DNA from: Streptomyces sp. LUP47B
GTDB lineage: Bacteria; Actinomycetota; Actinomycetes; Streptomycetales; Streptomycetaceae
NCBI RefSeq assembly: GCF_001746295.1
Contig: NZ_MJAH01000015.1
Span: 330,805-363,223, forward strand
Length of the DNA: 32,419 nucleotides
Reading direction: 5' to 3'
The notes beneath the pieces are model-generated. The model ran no database searches and was not told where the DNA came from. It saw only the letters and a program-made list of their open reading frames with translations. How positions within the stretch are numbered: the stretch's first letter is position 1; every line of letters starts with the position of its first letter. Positions 23,619 through 29,611 of the stretch are shown piece by piece. Position numbers and translations under genes: made by a program.

Positions 23619-24896
23619 ATGGCCGCCACCCACAGGATTGCCGCGGGAGCCGTGGTCGCCGCGGTCTGCGCCGCCTCGCTCGCCGGTTGCGGGACCGGGA
23701 CCGACGTCTCCGACGGAGGAGCCGCCGGCCCGCAGAAGGTGAAGCCCGGACAGGCCCCGCCCAAGCGGGTGTTGCGCCTGATCGGCGACGGCTCCACCGC
23801 GTACACCGGAGCGCAGCCGCACCTGCCCAGAGCCGAACGCCTCAAGCCCGGCGAGAAGCCCCCGCAGTTCGTGGTGTTCTCCTGGGACGGCGCAGGCGAG
23901 GACAGCCAGAAGCTGTTCTCCCGCTTCCGTGAGGTCGCCAAGGCGAACCACGCGACGATGACGTACTTCCTGAGCGGCGTGTACATGCTGCCGGAGGGCA
24001 AGCGCGACGAGTACAAGCCGCCGCAGCACTCCCCGGGCCGCTCCGACATCGGCTTCAACGACGAGCAGGGCATCGCCGACACCGTCAAGCAGTTGCGCCT
24101 CGCGTGGCTGGAGGGCAACGAGATCGGGACCCACTTCAACGGCCACTTCTGCGGCAGCGGCGGCGGGGTGGGCCAGTGGTCGGTCGCGGAGTGGAAGGAC
24201 GAGATCGCCCAGGCGAAGAAGTTCGTGAAGTCCTGGAAGACCAACACCGGGATGACGAAGGCCTCCCCGCTGCCCTTCGACTACGACAAGGAGCTCGTCG
24301 GCGCCCGCACCCCCTGCCTGGAGGGCCAGAAGAACTTCATGCAGGCCGCCCGCGAACTGGGCTTCCGCTATGACACCAGCGGTGTCAACGACCAGGTCTG
24401 GCCGAAGAAGAAGCAGGGTCTGTGGGACCTGTCGATGCAGCTCGTGCCCTTCCCCGGGCACTCCTACGAGCAGCTCACGATGGACTACAACTTCATGGTC
24501 AACCAGTCCGGCACCGCGACCCAGGGTGACCCGGACAAGTTCGAGTTCTGGGGCGACCAGATGCGTGACGGCCTGCTCAAGGGCTTCCACCGGGCCTACG
24601 ACGGCAACCGTGCGCCTCTGGTCATCGGCAACCACTTCGAGTCCTGGAACGGCGGCACCTATATGCGGGCCGTGAAGGAGACCATCGAGCAGGTGTGCAA
24701 CAAGCCCGACGTGCGCTGTGTCTCCTTCCGGCAGCTGGCCGACTGGCTGGACGCCCAGGACCCGAAGACCCTGGAGAAGCTGGGCACCCTGGGCGTCGGC
24801 GAGGCACCGAAGCAGGGCTGGCCGGCCTTCATGTCGGGCCGACCGGCCCCGGCACCGAAGGGTGTGCCGGGGGCACCGGCTGCCAAGCGGCAGTAG
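23619..24896 (+). CDS. Secreted lipoprotein with polysaccharide-deacetylase-like domain
   Basis: A 425-residue exported lipoprotein. The signal peptide ends in the lipobox LAGC with Cys24 as the lipidated residue. A domain resembling the NodB polysaccharide deacetylase fold follows a linker. FVVFSWDGAGED (85-96) stands where TFDDG is expected, so one of the two metal/catalytic Asp positions is changed. GNEIGTHFNGHF (167-178) supplies His172 and His176, like the metal-binding His pair. Catalysis on cell-wall or exopolysaccharide N-acetyl groups is possible but unproven. The ATG at 23619 follows AAGGTGG. The last 238 bp overlap, in antisense, the 3' end of the CooC-like ATPase gene. Confidence 0.88.
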   Translation: MAATHRIAAGAVVAAVCAASLAGCGTGTDVSDGGAAGPQKVKPGQAPPKRVLRLIGDGSTAYTGAQPHLPRAERLKPGEKPPQFVVFSWDGAGEDSQKLFSRFREVAKANHATMTYFLSGVYMLPEGKRDEYKPPQHSPGRSDIGFNDEQGIADTVKQLRLAWLEGNEIGTHFNGHFCGSGGGVGQWSVAEWKDEIAQAKKFVKSWKTNTGMTKASPLPFDYDKELVGARTPCLEGQKNFMQAARELGFRYDTSGVNDQVWPKKKQGLWDLSMQLVPFPGHSYEQLTMDYNFMVNQSGTATQGDPDKFEFWGDQMRDGLLKGFHRAYDGNRAPLVIGNHFESWNGGTYMRAVKETIEQVCNKPDVRCVSFRQLADWLDAQDPKTLEKLGTLGVGEAPKQGWPAFMSGRPAPAPKGVPGAPAAKRQ

Positions 24897-25792
24897 TCGT
24901 CGGCCGGTTGCCGCCGCTTCAGACGGACCATCTGCCGGGTGTAGCGCTCCGCGTCACGCAGCTCGTACGTCGCGTCGACGGCCGTCCGCAGCCGGTGCAG
25001 GGCGCGGCGGTTGACGTCCTCCAGGAGCGCGAACCGGGGCGGTCGGCCCTTCTCCAGGGCACGCACCCAGTCGGAGTGCCCGACCGTCACCAGCAGGTCG
25101 TCCCCGACTTCGGCGCGGAGGAAGTCGAGGTCGTCCCGGCCCTGCACCTTGTTGCCGACGACCTTCAGGACCACACCGAAGTCGCGGGCGTACTCCTTGT
25201 ACTGGCGATAGACCGAGATCCCCTTCCGGGTCGGCTCGGCGACGACGAACGTGATGTCGAAGCGGGTGAACATGCCGGAGGCGAAGGAGTCGGAGCCCGC
25301 CGTCATGTCCACCACGACGTACTCGCCCCGCCCGTCCACGAGGTGGTTCAGGAAGAGCTCCACCGCTCCCGTCTTGGAGTGGTAGCAGGCGACCCCCAGG
25401 TCGGCGTCCGTGAAGGGGCCGGTGACCATCAGACGGACGATGTCGCCGTCGAGTTCCACCGCCCGTGCGCAGGCCCCGTAAACCGGGTTGTCCTCGCGCA
25501 CCCGCAGCAGCCGCGAACCCTCGCCCGGCGGAGTGGTCTTGATCATCTCCGCGGCCGAGGCGATCAGCGGATTCGTGCCGCGCAGATACTCCTTGATCAG
25601 CGGCAACCGCTCGCCCAGGGCGGGCAGCGCGGCCGCCTGGCTCTCGTCCAGGCCGAGCGCCGGCCCCAGGTGCTGGTTGATGTCGGCATCGACGGCGATC
25701 ACCGGTGCTCCGGTGGCCGCGAGATGGCGGATGAACAGGGAGGACAGGGTGGTCTTGCCGCTGCCGCCCTTCCCGACGAAAGCAATTTTCAT
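24659..25792 (-). CDS. CooC/ParA-like P-loop ATPase with extended C-terminus
   Basis: A 377-residue SIMIBI-class ATPase. The deviant Walker A is GKGGSGKTT (7-15) with signature Lys8, followed by DAD at 35-37 and VVDMTAGSDSF as the switch region. It resembles CooC-type nickel-insertion ATPases, but no Cys-x-Cys nickel motif is visible, so the client is unknown. Homologues I know are about 320 residues. The last 78 residues here are the reverse complement of the lipoprotein gene and look unconserved, as if the original stop near 24890 had been lost. The start is ATG 25792 or GTG 25798; TACTCT 8 nt before the ATG may be the -10 box. Confidence 0.85.
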   Translation of the reverse strand: MKIAFVGKGGSGKTTLSSLFIRHLAATGAPVIAVDADINQHLGPALGLDESQAAALPALGERLPLIKEYLRGTNPLIASAAEMIKTTPPGEGSRLLRVREDNPVYGACARAVELDGDIVRLMVTGPFTDADLGVACYHSKTGAVELFLNHLVDGRGEYVVVDMTAGSDSFASGMFTRFDITFVVAEPTRKGISVYRQYKEYARDFGVVLKVVGNKVQGRDDLDFLRAEVGDDLLVTVGHSDWVRALEKGRPPRFALLEDVNRRALHRLRTAVDATYELRDAERYTRQMVRLKRRQPADDYCRLAAGAPGTPFGAGAGRPDMKAGQPCFGASPTPRVPSFSRVFGSWASSQSASCRKETQRTSGLLHTCSMVSFTARI

Positions 25793-25880
25793 GTTCACGA
25801 AGAGTAGTCAATTGATAGCTGTATGTGGCAGGCAGGCGTGAAGAAGACCACTCCATCGAGGGGCACGCGGCTGGGTTGCG

Positions 25881-25886
25881 TAGGGT
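25881..25886 (+). promoter_or_regulatory. -10 box for leaderless Fic-like gene
   Basis: TAGGGT is followed by 7 nt and the ATG at 25894. It is the best TANNNT match in the window; there is no ribosome site. Confidence 0.55.
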
Positions 25887-25893
25887 CGTACTC

Positions 25894-26718
25894 ATGAGTA
25901 CGACAGGCGCGAACGCCGATCCGCTCGCGGCCCTGGGCTCGCTGCCCGGCGTGGCCGAGTCCGTGGAGTCCGTGCGCAAGTCCGTGGACCGGGTTTACGG
26001 ACACCGTGTCATGCGGCGCCGCAGCAATGAGATCACCTCCGAGGCGGCCCTGCGCGGCGCCCGCGGCTCGGCGGCACTGTCCGGCGCGGACTGGGCCCTG
26101 GAAGAGGTGCGCCGGCGCTCCGACTTCGGCGTCGACGGCGAGTCGCGGGTCATGGGCGCGGCGCTGCGGCTGACCGCCGAGGCCGGCCAGCTGCTGTCCA
26201 TCTGGCGGCAGTCGCCCCTGCGTGTGCTGGCCCGGCTGCACCTGGTCGCCGCGGCGAGCGACGAGGACGAGATCGGGCGTCCCCGTCAGGCCGGCGAGAC
26301 CGTCGACGAGCCGCTCATCGAGCTGCCCCTGCCGGACGCGGCCGAGGTCTCGGGCCGGTTGGAGGGGCTGTCCCAGCTGATCATCGCCGGCAGCTCGGCC
26401 CCCGCTCTGGTCTCGGCCGCCGTCGTACAGGGAGAACTCCTCGCCCTCAGGCCCTTCGTGTCCCACAACGGCCTGGTCGCCCGCGCGGCCGCGCGGATCG
26501 TCCTGGTCGGCAGCGGCCTCGACCCGAAGTCGGTCTGCCCGGCGGAGGTCGGTCACGCCGAACTGGGCCGGGCGGCCTATCTGGCGGCGCTCGACGGATA
26601 CGTCTCCGGGACCCCCGAGGGCATGGCCGCCTGGATCGCCCACTGTGGCAGCGCGATCGAATTGGGTGCGCGCGAGTCGACGGCGGTGTGCGAGGCACTC
26701 CAGCGCGGGGCGGCGTAA
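25894..26718 (+). CDS. Fic-like protein with degenerate catalytic motif
   Basis: A 274-residue helical protein. LRPFVSHNGLVAR (185-197) aligns with the Fic motif HPFxxGNGRxxR. The Phe, Asn-Gly and last Arg are kept, but the catalytic His is Arg186, the Asp/Glu is Ser190, and the first Arg of the nucleotide loop is Leu194. Upstream, ARGSAALSGADWALEEV (56-72) resembles the (S/T)xxxE(G/N) inhibitory-helix region of Fic proteins. The fold is therefore probably Fic-like, but AMP transfer is unlikely. It is in the position of M. tuberculosis Rv3662c, before the HAD phosphatase gene. A leaderless -10 box precedes it and a hairpin terminator follows. The frame upstream of 25894 is not conserved sequence. 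Annotation as an oxidoreductase would be unfounded from what I see. Confidence 0.8.
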   Translation: MSTTGANADPLAALGSLPGVAESVESVRKSVDRVYGHRVMRRRSNEITSEAALRGARGSAALSGADWALEEVRRRSDFGVDGESRVMGAALRLTAEAGQLLSIWRQSPLRVLARLHLVAAASDEDEIGRPRQAGETVDEPLIELPLPDAAEVSGRLEGLSQLIIAGSSAPALVSAAVVQGELLALRPFVSHNGLVARAAARIVLVGSGLDPKSVCPAEVGHAELGRAAYLAALDGYVSGTPEGMAAWIAHCGSAIELGARESTAVCEALQRGAA

Positions 26719-26737
26719 AACCCCCTGGAACAGAGTT

Positions 26738-26765
26738 GCGGCGGTACGAGGACTCGTACCGCCGC
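26738..26765. terminator. Hairpin terminator after the Fic-like gene
   Basis: GCGGCGGTACGAG (26738-26750) and CTCGTACCGCCGC (26753-26765) form a perfect 13-bp stem 20 bp after the stop. No U-tract follows. It may also stop transcription arriving from the convergent HAD gene. Confidence 0.85.
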
Positions 26766-27053
26766 TGGCATGTTCACCGGGTTACCAAGCGTCCTCGATG
26801 TATTGCCCATCAGGTCGGGACTTTGCCCGTCACCTGGTGCGGCTGGCCCGTAATCGACGGGTCGACGTCGCGTGGGTGCTCGATGTCCATGCTCGGTCCG
26901 TGGGGCCAAATGCGTTTCTAAGGTGATCCTTTCGGATGTCCTTGGTCTCGCGGGCCGTTAACCCCTTTGTACTCCTGGACCGGAGCAAGCGGAACCCCTG
27001 GCCGTCGTTCTTTACTTTTATCCGCAAATACGGGTCAAGTGGGCGGAATCACC
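26766..27053. other. Gene-free region between convergent Fic-like and HAD genes
   Basis: 288 bp with noticeably lower GC at 26905-27050 than the genes around it (TTCTTTACTTTTATCC, GTTAACCCCTTTGTACTCC). A minus-strand frame (26830-27027) has only a TTG start and no family likeness. An imperfect hairpin, AAGG-N2-ATCC-TTTC-GGAT-N2-CCTT, lies at about 26920-26943. It could hold a small RNA, but nothing specific is recognised. Confidence 0.35.
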
Positions 27054-27875
27054 TCAGGCCACTGTCGCCCGCCGCCGATTCGCGTACCAGACGAGGCCTG
27101 CCGTCGCCGCTGCCGCCCCTATCGCCGCGACCGCGACGAGCGCCGGGCGCTGCCGTACGCCGAAACCGGGCAGCCGTTGCTTGAGCCGGACCGGCCGGTG
27201 GAAATCAAGAATCGGCCACCCGCGCGCGAGAGCCTCGCGGCGCAGCGTCCGGTCCGGATTGACGGCGTGCGCATGGCCCACGGCCTCGAGCATCGGCAGG
27301 TCGGTCGCCGAGTCGCTGTAGGCGTAACAGCGTTCCAGGTCGTACCCCTCGGACTCCGCCAGCTCCTTGATCGCCTCGGCCTTGGTCGGGCCGTACGCGT
27401 AGTACTCCACCTCGCCGGTGAAGCAGCCGTCCTCGCCCACGACCATCCGCGTCGCCACCACCCGGTCGGCGCCCAGCAGTTCGCCGATCGGCTCGACGAC
27501 CTCGGCGCCGGACGTGGAGACGATGACGACGTCGCGGCCGGCGGTGTGGTGCTCCTCGATCAGGGAGGCGGCCTCGTCGTAGATGATCGGGTCGATCAGG
27601 TCGTGGAGCGTTTCGGCCACGATCTCCTTGACGTGCTGGACGTTCCAGCCGCGCACGAGCGCGGAGAGGTACTCGCGGGTGCGTTCCATCTGGTCGTGGT
27701 CCATACCGCCGACGAGGAAGACGAACTGGGCATATGCGGTCCGCAAGGCGGCCCTGCGGTTGATCAGCCCGCCTTGGTAGAACGACTTGCTGAACGTGAG
27801 TGTGCTCGACTTCGCAATGACCGTCTTGTCCAGGTCAAAGAAGGCTGCTGTGCGAGGCAAGGAGTGGTTTTCCAC
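27054..27875 (-). CDS. HAD subfamily IB phosphatase with C-terminal membrane anchor
   Basis: A 273-residue SerB-like HAD hydrolase. Numbered from the upstream ATG at 27887, FFDLDKT carries nucleophile Asp18 and acid/base Asp20. VIVSTSG (121-127) is motif II, Lys169 (GPTK) motif III and YSDSATDLPML (Asp192, Asp196) motif IV. A hydrophobic segment at about 248-268 followed by ANRRR is a C-terminal membrane anchor. Phosphoserine phosphatase-type chemistry on an unknown substrate is likely. The ATG at 27887 lies inside TATGCT, an apparent -10 box exactly 7 nt before the GTG at 27875; I therefore prefer a leaderless start there. M. tuberculosis Rv3661 is the positional counterpart, also next to the 6C RNA. 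Confidence 0.9.
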   Translation of the reverse strand: MENHSLPRTAAFFDLDKTVIAKSSTLTFSKSFYQGGLINRRAALRTAYAQFVFLVGGMDHDQMERTREYLSALVRGWNVQHVKEIVAETLHDLIDPIIYDEAASLIEEHHTAGRDVVIVSTSGAEVVEPIGELLGADRVVATRMVVGEDGCFTGEVEYYAYGPTKAEAIKELAESEGYDLERCYAYSDSATDLPMLEAVGHAHAVNPDRTLRREALARGWPILDFHRPVRLKQRLPGFGVRQRPALVAVAAIGAAAATAGLVWYANRRRATVA

Positions 27876-27882
27876 GACCCCG

Positions 27883-27888
27883 AGCATA
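27883..27888 (-). promoter_or_regulatory. -10 box overlapping the upstream ATG of the HAD gene
   Basis: TATGCT on the minus strand precedes the GTG at 27875 by 7 nt. The apparent ATG start is part of this hexamer and may not be translated. Confidence 0.45.
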
Positions 27889-27983
27889 GGTGCAGCCCAT
27901 TCGGCGTAAGGTGAGGCGCGTGGGTTTGCCTGAGAGGGCTCTCGGGTACACCATGGAAGTCACGGATCGTTCGCGACCGTGCT

Positions 27984-28078
27984 AACCCGGTCCGACTCCT
28001 CCCCCCCCGAGTCGGCCGTGGAGACGACCCCCACTCTCCCCCCCGGTGGGGGTCGTCGCATGTCCGGGTGGGTTTTTC
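27984..28078 (+). ncRNA. 6C small RNA
   Basis: Two C-loop hairpins lie in tandem. CCGACTC/GAGTCGG (27992-27998 with 28009-28015) encloses a loop with eight consecutive C. A 12-bp stem (28023-28034 with 28046-28057) encloses a loop with seven consecutive C. ACCCGG (27985-27990) can pair with CCGGGT (28064-28069) to close the structure, and TTTTT follows at 28073-28077. This is the actinobacterial 6C RNA; C-rich loops of this kind bind G-rich mRNA start regions. M. tuberculosis B11/6C lies between ssd and the HAD gene, the same place, and S. coelicolor has it near its orthologues. The exact 5' end is uncertain; a promoter was not identified with confidence. Confidence 0.9.
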
Positions 28079-28244
28079 CCCTTCTGTTCGCGGTCCCGCG
28101 ACTGCTTCGAGGCGGCGCCGGCCGCCTCTTCCGCCTGTCCATGATCCGTCACTGTGAGTAGCTGTGGCGCTGCTCTGCGGAAGTCTTGCGCAGGCGCTGC
28201 GGGACTCACCGGTATGGGTGACGGCGATATTCACAACCGTCGAG

Positions 28245-28253
28245 TTGTCCACA
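28245..28253 (+). promoter_or_regulatory. DnaA-box-like nonamer upstream of ssd-tad
   Basis: TTGTCCACA is the preferred Streptomyces DnaA box, here about 255 bp before ssd. It stands alone and may be chance. Confidence 0.35.
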
Positions 28254-28330
28254 GTTATCGACCAAGATCCACACGATTTCCGGGATCGCTGCACCGTGAT
28301 TCCCACACGTCCCGCTCCAGCCGACTTCAT

Positions 28331-28403
28331 GGCCGGTTCCGGTTAGCCGGGTGTGTTTGGCCGGTTCGTATCGGCCGTTCATATGGAGGCCACTTGCCGG
28401 TTC
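28331..28403 (+). repeat. Clustered GCCGGTTC repeats upstream of ssd-tad
   Basis: GGCCGGTTC occurs at 28331-28339 and 28359-28367, a one-base-short GGCCGTTC at 28373-28380 and TGCCGGTTC at 28395-28403, all on the same strand. CCGGTT also follows directly at 28339. They sit within 180 bp of ssd and look like an array of regulator sites. Confidence 0.4.
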
Positions 28404-28449
28404 TTCACACGTTTGGGAATCGCGGGGCCGAAGGGGCCGCGTGAGAGAG

Positions 28450-28487
28450 GCGCCGCGCGGGCCCTCGTGGAGGTCCTCGCGCGGCGC
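28450..28487. promoter_or_regulatory. Hairpin immediately before the ssd ribosome site
   Basis: GCGCCGCGCG (28450-28459) pairs perfectly with CGCGCGGCGC (28478-28487), an 18-nt loop between. It ends 4 nt before AAGGGGG, so it could work as an attenuator, an RNA stability element or a stop for 6C read-through. Confidence 0.5.
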
Positions 28488-28507
28488 GGCGAAGGGGGAT
28501 GGAGACC

Positions 28508-29611
28508 GTGACCGCAGCCGTCACACACGAGGGACAGCCCGCCGCCGGAGGGCGACCGGGCCGGCCGTTGATCGTCACGGAGGACGAGGACCTACTCGAC
28601 GACCTGCTGCGACTGTGCGCGGCGGCCGGGGCGAAAGCCGAGGTGCACCACGGAGTGCCGGAGCCCAGAGGAAGCTGGGAGGCCGCCCCGCTCGTCCTGG
28701 TCGGCGACGACGCCGCACGGCGCGTGCGCGGGGCCGCACGCCGACGTGGAGTAGTGCTCGTCGGCCGGGACCAGGACGACTCCGGGGTGTGGAAGCGGGC
28801 CGTCGAGATCGGCGCCGACCACGTCCTGATGCTGCCCGACGGTGAACAGTGGCTGGTCGACCGCATCGCCGACGTCACCGAGGGCATCGGCCGGCCCGCC
28901 CTCACCGTCGGCGTCATCGGCGGCCGCGGCGGGGCCGGAGCCTCCACGCTCGCGTGTGCCCTCGCCGTCACCTCCGCGCGTGAGGGGCTGCGCACTCTCC
29001 TCGTGGACGCCGATCCGCTGGGCGGCGGACTCGATGTACTCCTCGGCGGCGAGAGCACCGAGGGGCTGCGCTGGCCCGCGTTCGCCGCCTCCCGCGGGCG
29101 GGTCGGCGGCGGTGCCCTCGAGGAGTCGCTGCCACGGCTGCACTCACTGCGGGTGCTGAGCTGGGACCGCGGCGACCGCATCGCCGTCCCGCCCCAGGCT
29201 GTGCGAGCGGTACTCGCCGCGGCCCGGCGCCGGGGCGGAACCGTCGTCGTCGACCTGCCCCGTCGCCTCGACGACGGCGTCGCCGAGGTTCTCTCCCAGC
29301 TCGACCTCGGGATCCTCGTGGTCCCCGCCGAGCTGCGCGCCGTCGCCGCGGCCGGCCGCGTGGCCTCCGCCGTCGGCATGGTCCTGCGCGACCTGCGGGT
29401 GGCGGTACGAGGCCCGTACGCACCCGGCCTCGACGACCGTGAGGTGGCCCGACTGCTGGGACTGCCCCTGGTGGGCGAGGTGCCGGTGGAGTCGGCGCTC
29501 CAGCGGCCGCGGGGAAGCGACTCACCTCCGGGGGCGGCCGTGCGGGGGCCGCTCGCGCGCTTCTGCAAGGAGTTCTGGGAGCGGGCGTTGGCGGAGGCGG
29601 GAGCGGCATGA
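28508..29611 (+). CDS. ssd: Ssd/CpaE-like septum-site and pilus-assembly ATPase homologue
   Basis: A 367-residue MinD/ParA-like protein of the Ssd (septum site determining) / TadZ-CpaE group. A receiver-like N-terminal domain (about 20-125) precedes the P-loop domain. The P-loop reads GGRGGAGAST: both lysines of the deviant Walker A motif (GKGGxGKT) are missing, replaced by Arg and Ala, as in Ssd proteins. VDADPLGGG gives the next motif. Nucleotide binding may persist but hydrolysis is doubtful. TadZ/CpaE proteins place Tad machines at the cell pole; mycobacterial Ssd affects septation. The GTG at 28508 has AAGGGGG at good spacing, whereas the ATG at 28499 is too close to it. The stop overlaps tadA (ATGA). 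Confidence 0.9.
   Translation: MTAAVTHEGQPAAGGRPGRPLIVTEDEDLLDDLLRLCAAAGAKAEVHHGVPEPRGSWEAAPLVLVGDDAARRVRGAARRRGVVLVGRDQDDSGVWKRAVEIGADHVLMLPDGEQWLVDRIADVTEGIGRPALTVGVIGGRGGAGASTLACALAVTSAREGLRTLLVDADPLGGGLDVLLGGESTEGLRWPAFAASRGRVGGGALEESLPRLHSLRVLSWDRGDRIAVPPQAVRAVLAAARRRGGTVVVDLPRRLDDGVAEVLSQLDLGILVVPAELRAVAAAGRVASAVGMVLRDLRVAVRGPYAPGLDDREVARLLGLPLVGEVPVESALQRPRGSDSPPGAAVRGPLARFCKEFWERALAEAGAA

Noticed and set aside
26830..27027. 65-codon minus-strand frame with a Lys-rich start
   Set aside because: It needs a TTG start, has no ribosome site and ends in Ser/Thr/Arg-rich filler; kept only as an uncharacterised region.
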